This document shows positions 35,988-45,194 of a stretch of DNA of 64,000 nt, piece after piece. Under the pieces are notes generated by a model. That model was not told the DNA's origin, ran no database searches, and worked only from the letters and a program-made list of their open reading frames with translations. Source of the DNA: CAWIJJ01 sp963836405. Lineage in GTDB: Bacteria > Acidobacteriota > Terriglobia > Bryobacterales > Bryobacteraceae. The stretch's first letter is position 1. Every line of letters starts with the position of its first letter. The position numbers were made by a program, and so were the translations under genes. The stretch spans positions 62,001 through 126,000 of the forward strand of contig CAWIJL010000002.1 in assembly GCA_963836405.1 (NCBI GenBank), given 5' to 3'.

Positions 35988-36449
35988 ATGGAAAAGGTGT
36001 TTCATTTCGAGGCTCCGCGCGCCAGATACGATTGCGACGCGGCCATTATCTGGTGCTTCGATAGCCGGTTCGAACTTGGCTTTCGCAAATTCCTGCGCCG
36101 CATCGGCGTGGTCAATTCCGATCCCATCAAGATTGCCGGCGGCGCCAAGTGCCTCGCCTCCCCCGAGCGCGAGGCCGATCGTGAATTCGTGCTCGACCAG
36201 ATTCGTAAATCCATCCGGCTGCACAACACCCGCCGCGTCATCCTTATGGTGCACTCCGACTGCGGCGCCTATGGAGGGCTCGAGGCCTTCGGCGGAGACG
36301 AGCCCGCCGAAGCCGAACACCACCGCCGCGAATTGGCCCGCGCCTCCGCAACGCTCCGCGCGGAAATGCCCGACATGGCCGTGGCCTGCTACTTCATGAA
36401 TTTCGAAGGCGTGTGGGCGGTGGATGCGCCCGCCCGCGCCGGCGCCTAA
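35988..36449 (+). CDS. Beta-carbonic anhydrase-like protein
   Basis: A 153-residue protein with the beta-class zinc-site layout: AAIIWCFDSRFELGFRKFLR carries Cys and the Asp-Arg dyad (CxDSR). Later LHNTRRVILMVHSDCGAYGG carries the His and second Cys (HxxCG). These match the four active-site positions of beta-carbonic anhydrases, which hydrate CO2. It is shorter than usual (about 200) and lacks the N-terminal helices, as in small 'carbonic anhydrase-like' proteins of environmental bacteria. I start at the ATG before EKVFHFEAP. The upstream in-frame extension reads through non-conserved sequence. The end abuts a broken penicillin-acylase gene on the other strand. Confidence 0.72.
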   Translation: MEKVFHFEAPRARYDCDAAIIWCFDSRFELGFRKFLRRIGVVNSDPIKIAGGAKCLASPEREADREFVLDQIRKSIRLHNTRRVILMVHSDCGAYGGLEAFGGDEPAEAEHHRRELARASATLRAEMPDMAVACYFMNFEGVWAVDAPARAGA

Positions 36450-38368
36450 AACACGAGCTCTTTGCGCGTCGAGACGTGCTTTTCCAGTTCCTTGCGATTC
36501 AAAAAGTACGTCGGTTTTGCCCGGCTCCGGCTGAACAACTTCTCCGCCTGATCGTCGAAGTGGCCGGACTCCGGATGGTCGCTTTCGCCCAGCGGAATCG
36601 CCATCCACGATTGCGGCGGATTGGTCAGCACCACGATTTGCGTGGACGTCTGGCCCGTGTGTCCCACCATCTCCTTGCCCACCGGCCTGAACGAAATCGC
36701 GCGAGGTGTGGCCATTCCGGCGTCCGTCAAGCTGCCGCCGCTCACCGGCCAGGTGCGGCCCGCCCCTTGCCGTCCCACGCGGAAAAACGTGCCGAAAACG
36801 GCTTCCGGCGAGAAATCCGTTTCAAGCTGCCGCCTGGGGAACGCCTCCCCCAGCATCGCTTCTGCGATTCCAGCCCGCCAGCAGCCGCGCAAAGTCGCCC
36901 GAAGAATCCACCGCGCGGCTGCGCTCCTGCCAAAGCTCGGCGTGCCACACCTGCGGCGAAAAAGCGATCTCGATGGCCTCCTCCGCCGTTACATTCTTGG
37001 CCCCGTCGAGCAGGCCAGCACCATCGCCGCCCGCTGATGCGCCGGCCGCCGGCCGTCGTTGTACAGGTAAGGGTGCTCCCCCCATTTCTCCGGCACCAGC
37101 CGGCGAATCTTTCATCATCGCGAACGGTGAGACATTGCAGTTCTGCATGTATCCCTGCGGCGGATTCGTAATCTGCACCAGGTCTGCAAAGGGATGCGTG
37201 CCATGCCACTCGCATTCCCCGCTTGCGCCCGGTAGCGGCCTCGACGTGTCGCAGCCCTTCGGACGAATCGGCACGCGCCCGTTCCGCACATAGTAGATGT
37301 CTCCCGCCACCGTCCCCACCATGATGTTCTGGCTCATGAACTGCAAGCCCGCAAGCGCCTTTTTCATCTCCGCCAGGTTGCGCGCGCTGTCCATGCTCCA
37401 CATCTGCTCGAGCAGTCGGAATTCGTTGGCGTACGGAATCGCCGCCGCGTACGACTTGCCGTTCTTCTGCACCACGATCGGCCCGTGGTGCGTCGATTCG
37501 ATGCGGACTTCCTGCACTTTAATCTCGTTCCCCACCTTCACCGGAATCCGTTCCGTGCGTACCTCCAGCGGCCGCCACTCGTCTTTGAAGCGGTACTTGC
37601 CGTCCCGGACCTCCTCTTCGTAAACATCGGCCGTGTCCGGGCCGCCGGTCGTCATGGCAACGGAAAGATACCGGTTGTGCCCAGCGTCGGAAACGGCACG
37701 CCCAGGATGGCGGCGCCCGAAAAACTAAGCTGCCCGCATACACGCGCATTTCGTAGAATCGAAATTCCCCGTACCAGCTCAAATGCGGATCCACCACCGC
37801 GATGGGCGTGCATCGCCGTGCGCGACGGCGCCAGCGGCATTTCATTCGAGCCGTGTTAGGGAACCGGCTGCACCTGCACGCCCGCGCGCGTCAGGTCCCC
37901 TACCGCTTCGCCTTCCGGCCACCCCCAGATGATGTAGCGGCCGAGCGCCACCACCTGCCACGGTTCCAGCTTCGGCGCCCACTCGGGCACCTCTCGGGGA
38001 TGCTCCTGCATGTATTTGCGAACCCCTGCCTGATAGGCTTCGCAGATGGCGCGCATGGCCGGGTCGAGTTCCTTGTAATGCTGCTCGGCCACTTGCCTGT
38101 GACGCCACAGACGCTGCCGGTAATCGTGAAAAATAAATTCGGGACCGAAGGCTTCCGACATCGTCCCTTCCGCTTTCCGGTAATTGCGAAGCAGCTCTTC
38201 CAGCCGGTCCTCCGCCTGCGCGTAGCCGGAGGCGAAAGCGGCGCCGGGCGCTGTCTGCGCAAAGATATGCGGCACGCCGAAATCGTCGCGCAGGATCTCC
38301 ACCTTCTCCGCGCCCCACAACATGCCGGCGCCAGCCAAAAACAGAACCACTCTGTGCATACCTGCCAC
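36446..38368 (-). pseudogene. Penicillin acylase family amidohydrolase, multiply broken
   Basis: A secreted Ntn-hydrolase wreck. The alpha-chain part is clear: signal MHRVVLFLAGAGMLWG, VEILRDDFGVPHIFAQTAP, ASGYAQAEDRLEELLRNYRK and WGWPEGEAVGDLTRAG. A stop codon then sits just before the autoprocessing site, which still reads HGSNEMPLAPSRTA with the catalytic Ser. Beta-chain pieces follow in changing frames: PIAVVDPHLSWYGEFRFYE, LGVPFPTLGTTG, TADVYEEEVRDGKYRFKDEW, AEMKKALAGLQFMSQNI and NPPQSWMAIPLGESDHPESG. At least four frame changes plus a nonsense codon make decay more likely than error alone. Intact members cleave beta-lactams or acyl-homoserine lactones. Confidence 0.82.
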
Positions 38369-38400
38369 GGTTGCCTACTGTCCAGGACTGAAGTTCATCT

Positions 38401-38811
38401 CTCCGTGACGCCTGTTCCGAGCCGCGACCGTACCCGCCGAAGGGGTCGTGCGCGCCCGCATCGCCGGTTTCGCCGGAACCGTGTCGCTTTACGCGAAGAA
38501 CCTCGACACCGGCGCGACGTTCGGCATTCGCGAGTCCCAGCCGGTGCGCACGGCGAGCACGATCAAGCTCCCCAAAATGGCGGCCCTGTTCGACGCCGTC
38601 GCGCGCGGCCTGCGCGCGGCCGGCAAAGTGTCGGGCTCCGGGTATGCGCCTGATGATCGTGCTCAGCGACAACACCGCCAGCAACATGATCCTCGAACGA
38701 GCCATCACGGTGGACAACATGCCGGCCATCGACTACTCGCCCGATAATGCCGGTTCCCTCCTCATCGCCGTCCTGGCCCAACTCCTGGTGGACGGCCTCG
38801 CCAACCGCTAG
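38401..38811 (+). pseudogene. Class A beta-lactamase-like serine hydrolase remnant
   Basis: The first part reads FAGTVSLYAKNLDTGATFGI and TASTIKLPKMAALFDAVARG, holding the SxxK active site (STIK). After KVSGSG the frame shifts and about 15-20 residues are missing relative to family memory. The next frame gives LMIVLSDNTASNMILERA, the SDN motif. The normal C-terminal half, with the Glu and KTG regions, is replaced by a short end DYSPDNAGSLLIAVLAQLLV. The start is not identifiable. The remnant lies directly beside the broken penicillin acylase. Confidence 0.75.
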
Positions 38812-38841
38812 CGTGATACGATCAGGCGCGGAGGCTCCACG

Positions 38842-39852
38842 TTGGATCGCATACCCCTGGGTCTGAATTCCTACTGCCTGCGCGCATTCCGCTGGCCCGA
38901 CCTGAAGATGCTGGAATACGCCGCCGGGCTCGAACTGGACGGCGTGTATCTGCTCGATTCGCCCGACCCGGCCACGAACGATCCGGCCCACTGGAAGGCG
39001 GTGAAAGACGAGGCGGCCCGGCTCGGACTTCGGGTCGAGACGAATACCGGTCCCTCGCTGCCCAAGACCCCGGACGGCTTCGACGCATCCGTGCAACTGC
39101 TGCGCAGCGCCATCCGCCGCGCCCACGGCATGGGCTCGCCAATCGTGCGTACGCTGCTCGCGGGCGACCGCGCCAGCCTGCCGCCCGGACCCATCGACCA
39201 GCACATCGAGACCATGACCAAAGTGCTGCGCGCGGTACGCTCCCAGGCCGTCGATGCCGGGCTGAAGATCGCGCTCGAGAATCACAAGGATGTCACCTGC
39301 CACGAAATGCGCCGGGTGATCGAGACCGCCGGCAAGGATTTCGTCGGATCGCACCTGGATACGGGCAACGCCGTCTACGTCATGGAGGATCCGCTCGAAA
39401 CCGTCGAGACCCTCGCCGACCTCGCCGTGACATTCCATCTCTCCGATACCGCGATCTACGAAACCCCGCGCGGCACCGCCGTGCAATGGGTCCCGCTCGG
39501 CGAAGGCATCGTCGGTTTCCCGAAAATCGTGGCGCACGCCAAACAGCACTGCCCCCCGCTCTACATGTACGTGAAGCCCATCACCGGCCGCCCGCCCACC
39601 CAGTTGCCCTATCTGGAGCAGGACTTCTGGAAAGTCTTCAACGGCCTCAAGGCTTCCAGCATCGCGCGCTTCCTGGCGCTGGCGAAGAAAGGCCAGCCCT
39701 ACGCGAAGGACATGGTCGTCGAGGACGTGTCCGGCCGCAACACCATCGAGCCGTTCGCGGCGGCGCTCCGTTACCAACAGCAGGAGCACATGGAGCGCAG
39801 CCTCGACTATGCGAAAAAAGTGCTCGACCTCGGCGTCCGCTGGCGCGCTTGA
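38842..39852 (+). CDS. Sugar phosphate isomerase/epimerase-like TIM-barrel protein
   Basis: A 336-residue AP-endonuclease-2/xylose-isomerase-like barrel. Motifs: PLGLNSYCLRAFRWPDLKML, AAGLELDGVYLLDSPDP, GLKIALENHKDVTCHEMRRV with the metal Glu and His, VGSHLDTGNAVYVMEDPLET with the next ligands, and VTFHLSDTAIYETPRGT. Start is TTG with GGAGG seven bases upstream. Family members isomerise or epimerise sugars and polyols; the substrate is unknown. Its stop codon lies only 4 bp before the end of the IS630 element, yet the C-terminus looks complete. Confidence 0.85.
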   Translation: MDRIPLGLNSYCLRAFRWPDLKMLEYAAGLELDGVYLLDSPDPATNDPAHWKAVKDEAARLGLRVETNTGPSLPKTPDGFDASVQLLRSAIRRAHGMGSPIVRTLLAGDRASLPPGPIDQHIETMTKVLRAVRSQAVDAGLKIALENHKDVTCHEMRRVIETAGKDFVGSHLDTGNAVYVMEDPLETVETLADLAVTFHLSDTAIYETPRGTAVQWVPLGEGIVGFPKIVAHAKQHCPPLYMYVKPITGRPPTQLPYLEQDFWKVFNGLKASSIARFLALAKKGQPYAKDMVVEDVSGRNTIEPFAAALRYQQQEHMERSLDYAKKVLDLGVRWRA

Positions 39853-40078
39853 GCTAGGTCTTAGACCGCCTGAAGAAGTGCGTTATCTGACAGATCACTC
39901 CCGATAGGACGCTCTTCAGGTGATTAGCGAACAAGAACTCGGACGTACACCCTTGCCGTCGCCCAGTTCTGGGCGAGCCCGACGTGTTGGCTTGTTCGGA
40001 CATCGGCGTTGGAGCGGTTTCCGACGCAACTCCGCCGCGGAGTTGGTTCTTCGACTCGAAGGGGAACTGCCCGGCGTA

Positions 40079-40496
40079 CTATCGCGGGCGGTGCCGCGGC
40101 GGCTTTTCGTAGTGGAAGGTCTTTCGGGCCTTGCGGCGTGTGAACCGCCAGTTGATGGTCGTTCGCTGCCGATTGGCTTCGCGGTTCCAGGCTCTGGTCT
40201 CCCGCTGCAATAGGCGCAGCTCCGGAATCCTTCGGCTGCCCAGGCATTGCCGGGAGAACATACTGAGCTCGATCTCCGCCTGGTCAAGCCAACTGCCATG
40301 TTTGGGAGTGTAGTGGATCGTGAATCGGTCCCAAATCTCGCCGCCGATCTCGGCGCCGTACAGATCCGTTAACGACTTGCGGCAGTGAATGTTCAAGTTG
40401 TCCATCACCAAGTGGATCGTCTCGGCTTCCGGATACGCCAGGGCCAGGCGGTAGACGACTTGGGCGAACTGAAACGCCGAACGATCCGGGGTGGCC
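40079..40496 (-). pseudogene. IS630 transposase, C-terminal fragment
   Basis: Reads ATPDRSAFQFAQVVYRLALA, then LVMDNLNIHCRKSLTDLYG with the second catalytic Asp, HYTPKHGSWLDQAEIELSMF with the catalytic Glu, and a basic C-terminus. It begins within the target duplication GGGGTGGCC of the inserted transposon and continues the N-terminal fragment at 45264-45971 in register. Confidence 0.9.
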
Positions 40497-40583
40497 CTTC
40501 GGTGCTTGGCAAGAGTGACCCATTAGGGCTTGATTGAAGTGACCCAGGCCGGGAACAGGACTGGGAACAGAGATATACGGGGC

Positions 40584-40690
40584 ATCATCCACGCCGAAGG
40601 CGTGTTCGTCGGTTAGGCTGGAAGGACGAGCAGTATCATCCACGCCGCAGGCGTGCGGGGTGGTTTTCCATCATCCGCGCCGGAGGCGCG
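40584..40690. repeat. Three hairpin repeats at the transposon's left end
   Basis: ATCATCCACGCCGAAGGCGTG recurs with small changes at 40584-40604, 40635-40655 and 40670-40690. Each contains a perfect 6-bp inverted pair such as CACGCC/GGCGTG around a 3-base loop, and the third copy keeps pairing by compensating changes. Confidence 0.7.
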
Positions 40691-40691
40691 T

Positions 40692-41024
40692 TCACCGTGG
40701 TGGCGCGGTGCGTGCGAGCTTGTACCGGAGATATTCAAAGTACTCCGGGCTGACGTGCGACGCCAGCACTTCCTCGATGACAGGCAAGAAATAGGCCAGC
40801 GAGCGAATCGTGCCCAGAGGCGGTGCTTCGGATGGCCGAATCAGGCGACGCGTAGCGGCCAGCACCAATGCATTTTCGATGACCTTCAGCGAAAGGCCGC
40901 GTTGATACAGTTGTATCGCCAGCAGACGGTCGGCACGGCGGACCATTCCCATCGTGCCCGGCGTCTTGCGGTACGCCTCCAGCACCTGACGAACATATTC
41001 TTCCTGGCCGTCCATGCTGGACAT
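40692..41024 (-). CDS. Third gene of the IS21-like transposon
   Basis: A 110-residue protein beginning just after the istB stop. The N-terminal third is helical (EEYVRQVLEAYRKTPGTMG), followed by ADRLLAIQLYQRGLSLKVIE and LAYFLPVIEEVLASHVSPEY. This last part aligns by eye with the C-terminal half of the third protein of the other IS21 element (30897-31598). The earlier ATG at 41024 or the one at 41015 may be used. I know no named family; conservation beside two different istAB pairs argues for a transposition-related role. Confidence 0.7.
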   Translation of the reverse strand: MSSMDGQEEYVRQVLEAYRKTPGTMGMVRRADRLLAIQLYQRGLSLKVIENALVLAATRRLIRPSEAPPLGTIRSLAYFLPVIEEVLASHVSPEYFEYLRYKLARTAPPR

Positions 41025-41026
41025 CC

Positions 41027-41752
41027 TTAGCCTTGCGGTTCGCGCAATGGTGGACCGTCGATCACGACGGTGTGGCAGTAATGCCGCAACCGGCTCAGCA
41101 AGGCCTCTACCATGGGCCGGTTGCCCAGAAAATTGGGCCACTCGTCGTAGACCAGATTCGTGGTGATGATTGTGGGACGCCGCCGGTAGCGTTCTTCCAT
41201 CAGCTTGAAAAAGATGTTCGACTGCTCCGGTTTCAGATTCAAATATCCAAATTCGTCGATCAAAAGGACGTCCAGCCGCGCCAGACGATTCAGCAACTGC
41301 CGCGTCGAACGATCCGCCAGCGACGCATACATTTCATCGAACAGGTCCTGGGCCTTGATAAATTGACACCGGTAGCCGTTCTCCAACGCCTTCATCAGCA
41401 GGCCGGAAGCTAATCCGGTTTTGCCAACGGCTGTCTTGCCGACGAATACGATATTTTCCGCCTTAGCGATGAACTCCAGCTCCGCAAACCCGCGGATCTG
41501 TTTGCGGTTGACGCCCGGCTGGCGCGCGAAGGGGAACGTCTCCAGCGTCCAGCGCTCGGGCAGCTTGGCGCGCTGGATGCGCCACTCCAGTGCGCCCTCC
41601 TGCCGGGCCTGAAACTGCGCGCGCACCAGACGCGTGACAAAGTCCGAGTAGCTGATGTCGTCCTTGTCGGCGGCGCGCAACTGTTCGTCATAGATCTCCA
41701 GGATGCGCTTGAGCTTGAGGTTCTTCAGCAGTTGTTCCAGTTCTTCAGTCAT
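41027..41752 (-). CDS. istB: IS21-family transposition ATPase IstB
   Basis: A 241-residue AAA+ ATPase: N-terminal LEQLLKNLKLKRILEIYDEQ, Walker A VFVGKTAVGKTGLASGLLMK (with Ala where many have Pro-Gly-Val), Walker B LDVLLIDEFGYLNLKPEQSN and TIITTNLVYDEWPNFLGN. It is clearly a different lineage from the other istB in the window. The ATG overlaps the istA stop by 8 bp. Confidence 0.95.
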   Translation of the reverse strand: MTEELEQLLKNLKLKRILEIYDEQLRAADKDDISYSDFVTRLVRAQFQARQEGALEWRIQRAKLPERWTLETFPFARQPGVNRKQIRGFAELEFIAKAENIVFVGKTAVGKTGLASGLLMKALENGYRCQFIKAQDLFDEMYASLADRSTRQLLNRLARLDVLLIDEFGYLNLKPEQSNIFFKLMEERYRRRPTIITTNLVYDEWPNFLGNRPMVEALLSRLRHYCHTVVIDGPPLREPQG

Positions 41753-43145
41753 CGTCCGGCCCCTCATCGAGCAGAAAGTATTCGCGCGTTACGCGGCGCA
41801 GGATCATCCTCTCCAGCCGGTCCAGATCGTAAAGCCCATAACGGGCGGCCTCTTCGACCGCTCCCACCAGCGGTTCGCGCGGATACTCGCGCACAAACCG
41901 CAGCAGTTGCCGCAGGGCAAGCGTGACCACCTTGCGGCTGCGCTGTTTCAACCCCATGACGTAGTCGGCCAGTTCCGGCGCGGCGGTGACGATGGCCAAC
42001 TCTTCGGGATGCGGATCGGGACGTGCGTCTCTGTGACCGCGCGGCGGGCGGTGCTCCGCCAGCATCACGCGCTGGTGCTCGGCTTCGGCGATGCGCCGGT
42101 GTGTCACCAGCCGGCGGGCATCGAGCTGAATCTCGATCTTGTCCTTGGTTTCGCGCACCTCTACACGGCGCCCGATCCACTCCACCGGCACGGAATAGCG
42201 GTTGCTGTTCAACGCCACGTAGCCTTCGATATCCACCAGACGCTGCTGCAGCCGGTAGACTTCCGGAATCCACGCCGGCAGCGGCTTCAGATGCAGCCGC
42301 TCCACCGCGAACAGCTCTCGCGGAACCGCGCGGATGTGTTTCTTGTAAGTCGAGTTGACCTTGTCGCACCACTCCCGTGCCCGCTGATTCAGGTCCTCCC
42401 AACTGGAGAAAGTCCGCCCCGCCAGAAAGTTAGTCTCTATGAACCAGAACGGCCGCTCTACGCGCGCCGAACGATTGGTATTCCCAATCGCGTGCGCTAC
42501 AAACTGAAAGCCGAAGCGCTCGCCAAAGGCGGCCATCTCCGGCACCGGCACCATGTCGCGTCCGCTGCCGCGCAGCACCACCACGTGCGTGTTATCGATC
42601 ATGGTGCGGGCTGCCGCGCCGCCGAAGTAGCGCAGCGCTTCGGTGAGAAACACCTTGCAGTCGAAACGCCGGAAGGTGGGATAGCACTGGAAGAACAGCA
42701 TCCGCGAATAGCACAGCACCGCAGACGCGGTCTGCACTCTGCGCTTCTTGCCGCCCAGTTCCAGATCGTGGGGAGACGTGTCGTGCTGAAGCTCCTCGCC
42801 AGGCGAAAAATCATAGCGCCCCGCCGGCACTGGCGGTGCGTAGCCGATTCCGTGCCGCCGGCAGAACGCCGTTACTGCCTGATACGACATCTCCGCGCCT
42901 GCAGCCACCAACTCCTCATGGACTCGCACGAGGTTCCCCTTGCACTTGTCGAAAAGCTCCAGGATCTGTTGCCGGTAGGGTTCGGCCTTTTCGGTTCGGT
43001 GTAACTCCGGCAGGGCGGTCGAGTTGGAGCGCAGGACTTTGCGCACCGCCACGCGCGAGATCCCCATCACCCGCGCGATCTCCCGTTTGCTCACGTGCTG
43101 CGCATTCAGTTCCAGAATCGTGGTGCGTTGCGCTTGACTCAACAT
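41745..43145 (-). CDS. istA: IS21-family transposase IstA
   Basis: A 466-residue DDE transposase. HTH: HVSKREIARVMGISRVAVRK. Catalytic Asp in ELQHDTSPHDLEL, Asp in ARTMIDNTHVVVL and Glu in ARVERPFWFIETNFLAG. The C-terminal barrel NSNRYSVPVEWIGRRVEV and long basic tail follow. Several spacings and motifs (QHDTSPHDL, MIDNTHVV) differ from the other IstA here, so this is a separate IS21 subgroup. The N-terminal coding part overlaps the end of the ParB-like frame. Confidence 0.95.
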   Translation of the reverse strand: MLSQAQRTTILELNAQHVSKREIARVMGISRVAVRKVLRSNSTALPELHRTEKAEPYRQQILELFDKCKGNLVRVHEELVAAGAEMSYQAVTAFCRRHGIGYAPPVPAGRYDFSPGEELQHDTSPHDLELGGKKRRVQTASAVLCYSRMLFFQCYPTFRRFDCKVFLTEALRYFGGAAARTMIDNTHVVVLRGSGRDMVPVPEMAAFGERFGFQFVAHAIGNTNRSARVERPFWFIETNFLAGRTFSSWEDLNQRAREWCDKVNSTYKKHIRAVPRELFAVERLHLKPLPAWIPEVYRLQQRLVDIEGYVALNSNRYSVPVEWIGRRVEVRETKDKIEIQLDARRLVTHRRIAEAEHQRVMLAEHRPPRGHRDARPDPHPEELAIVTAAPELADYVMGLKQRSRKVVTLALRQLLRFVREYPREPLVGAVEEAARYGLYDLDRLERMILRRVTREYFLLDEGPDDD

Positions 43146-44022
43146 GCGGTTTCTTCTCCGTCAAAACTTCTTCGTCGATGCGATGGAGTTGCTTTTGAAT
43201 CCGATCGATCTGGTGCCGCGCGGCTTTCGATTGCTGGTCATCCAACTCTGCGGCAGCGGCGCCAGCCAGTCGCCGCTGCGCGCGGTTGACGATCGCCACT
43301 ACCATCTCCAGATCGCGTAACAGTTCCGCGCCAGCCCCGGCTGGAGCTTTCTCCTGCGCCTGCCGCTGCGTTTTAAAAAACAGCTCGGGGTCATCCAGAA
43401 TGCGTTTGCGGATCGCCGGCGAACCCTTGCGCCACGCAGCATAAAGTTGGCCCGCCTCACGCGTATCGCAGTGATACTGGGCGAAGATCACCGCTATCCG
43501 CTGGCAATCCTCCAGGCTTTGACGGGCCACCGGCACCAGAAATTTCAACGCCACCTGTGCCGGGATCTTGCCCTCGCGCACCTGCTGTTGGATCGCCTCC
43601 GGCAGAACCTCCACCAGAGCCAGCCGCCGGGATACCCAGCTCACGCTACGGTCGAAACGACGCGCTAACTCGTCGAGCCCATAGTCGAAGCGCCGCTCCA
43701 ACTCCGCCAGTAACCAGCCAACCTCCAGCGCCGTCTCGTGTTCGCTCAGTCTCAGCGAGCGGTCCAGCAGCACTGCCGCAGCCTCGCTCATTGGCCATAC
43801 CACTGCGTCCACCGTGTCTCGGCCCAGTTGCCCCAAAGCCGTGATCCGCTTATAGCCGTCGATGATCACGAAACGATCCGTTTGGCCTTCGGCTGCCACC
43901 ACCACGATGGGCGTTTGCTGCCCGCTCTCTGCCAGCGACGCCAATAATCGCCGCTGCCGCCCCGGATGGTGTACTCGCAAGTGCTCCCAACGACGGTCGA
44001 GTTGATGAAACTCCAGTTGCAT
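42916..44022 (-). CDS. ParB-like protein of the IS21-like transposon
   Basis: A 368-residue frame. Residues 10-85 form a ParB/Spo0J N-terminal domain (LASLAESGQQTPIVVVAAEG, FVIIDGYKRITALGQLG). Residues about 100-180 hold the HTH domain (YGLDELARRFDRSVSWVSRR, LVEVLPEAIQQQVREGKIPA). A helical C-terminal region follows. The last 76 codons overlap istA in another frame and look non-natural; the true end may be near 43145 if a small frameshift is present. ParB domains normally bind parS and CTP or act in nucleoid partition; here one is linked to transposition genes and may bind transposon ends. The GYKR box keeps the basic residue of the CTPase fold. Confidence 0.72.
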   Translation of the reverse strand: MQLEFHQLDRRWEHLRVHHPGRQRRLLASLAESGQQTPIVVVAAEGQTDRFVIIDGYKRITALGQLGRDTVDAVVWPMSEAAAVLLDRSLRLSEHETALEVGWLLAELERRFDYGLDELARRFDRSVSWVSRRLALVEVLPEAIQQQVREGKIPAQVALKFLVPVARQSLEDCQRIAVIFAQYHCDTREAGQLYAAWRKGSPAIRKRILDDPELFFKTQRQAQEKAPAGAGAELLRDLEMVVAIVNRAQRRLAGAAAAELDDQQSKAARHQIDRIQKQLHRIDEEVLTEKKPHVESSATHHDSGTECAAREQTGDRAGDGDLARGGAQSPALQLDRPAGVTPNRKGRTLPATDPGAFRQVQGEPRASP

Positions 44023-44073
44023 CAGACAGCCTGAATGTACGGCCGGCCCGCCTCCCGATCAATATCTACGCCT

Positions 44074-44563
44074 TTAAACCCGCGCCTGCTTCCAGCGGCG
44101 CTCCCTTTGGCGGACGCGCTCCACGGCCTGACGGCAAGCGTGCGAGCAATAATGCTGCAAGGGACTTCGCCGCTGGCGTGCGAACCCCTCGTAGCAGCCC
44201 GGCCGGTCGCAGGAATGATCGAAAAAAATGTTCCGGAGTGATTACCCTCGCGGCCCTGTTATCCGCCCCTTGCGCCGTTGGTTTGCGGTTCTTGACGCGC
44301 TGCCGATAACGCCGGCTTTGATCGGTCCGCTTCTCTTTGCCGGCCTTCGTCGCCCGATATCTCTGCTGCGCCTTCCATCTGGACCATTTCCGCGCCGCCT
44401 TCTGGCATTCCGCGCTGCAGTAGCGCTGGTTCGCCTGGCGTGGATGGAAGCGCTGCTCGCATCCTTTCAACAAACACAGGCGTGCCCGCGGGCGGCGTGC
44501 CGATCGCTTCGGCCGACCCTCTTGATTTTCGGGATGGCCTGTTAGATTCTCGGAAGGGCCCAT
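44074..44563 (-). pseudogene. Small double zinc-motif protein of the transposon, frameshifted at a 7-base homopolymer
   Basis: Two similar Cys modules, each C-x4-C-x(14)-C-x3-C: the first CLLKGCEQRFHPRQANQRYC then SAEC, the second CDRPGCYEGFARQRRSPLQH then YCSHAC. Each is followed by a basic helix. They resemble FCS/MYM-type treble-clef zinc motifs. The modules lie in different frames; the switch falls at a run of seven A (plus strand, 44222-44228), where six would keep the frame. Transcriptional slippage, real mutation or sequencing error are all possible. The start ATG is a guess. The protein heads the transposon operon. Confidence 0.65.
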
Positions 44564-44729
44564 GGGAGGTGATGACTCCCAGAAGCTCCAGCCCTGGAGG
44601 GGAATCCACTCCTCTCCGGGGCGCAAACCTCCGGCTCAGTTACGAATCAACACTCTAACCCAAAAGGGTCATCTGGCTAATTTGGAGTCTCCGACTTTCC
44701 GCCTGTTCGGAACGTCAGAACTGAAGACC

Positions 44730-45194
44730 ATGCAGGTACTCGTCACGGATGGTGATCTTCTCGATCAACCCGTAGAAGTAATTGTCAACGCCTGGAACAG
44801 AAACATCATCCCTTGGTGGCTGTTGTTGCCGCAGGGCGTCTCGGGCGCGATTAAACGCCGCGGGGGAATCAAGCCGTTTCGTGAGGTCGCTCGCCATGGC
44901 CCGATTCCACTGGGAGGTGCGGTCCTGACGTCATCTGGTCGTCTTCCTTTTCGAGGCATTATTCACGTCTCGGGTATTAACATGCTGTGGCGCTCGTCTG
45001 AGTACTCGGTGCGTCACTCCGTTCGGAACGCAATGAAACTGGTCTCCCAACAGAACTTCTCCTCGGTAGCGTTTCCACTCATCGGAGCCGGCTCCGGCGG
45101 CGGTGCCCCTGAGCAAATTCAAGGATTCATGCTCGACGAGCTCTCGCGCATCGACTACGAGGGATCGGTCTATATTGTTCGATTTCGTGGCTGA
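44730..45194 (+). CDS. Macro-domain protein carried by the IS21-like transposon
   Basis: A 154-residue stand-alone macro domain. Recognisable strands are MQVLVTDGDLLDQPVEVIVN with the Asp for adenine and the VNAWN loop, GVSGAIKRRGGIKPFREVAR, GPIPLGGAVLTSSGRLPFRG, IIHVSGI and VAFPLIGAGSGGGAPEQIQG. This is the ADP-ribose-binding fold; catalytic ADP-ribosylhydrolase activity is possible because the Asn after the first strand and the GxGxGG loop are kept. It faces opposite to the transposition genes and lies inside the right inverted end, so it is cargo. No ADP-ribosyltransferase partner is seen. Confidence 0.8.
   Translation: MQVLVTDGDLLDQPVEVIVNAWNRNIIPWWLLLPQGVSGAIKRRGGIKPFREVARHGPIPLGGAVLTSSGRLPFRGIIHVSGINMLWRSSEYSVRHSVRNAMKLVSQQNFSSVAFPLIGAGSGGGAPEQIQGFMLDELSRIDYEGSVYIVRFRG

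Noticed and set aside
40560..40692. Possible CRISPR array
   Set aside because: Only three short palindromic units with unequal spacing (51 and 35 bp) and no cas genes.
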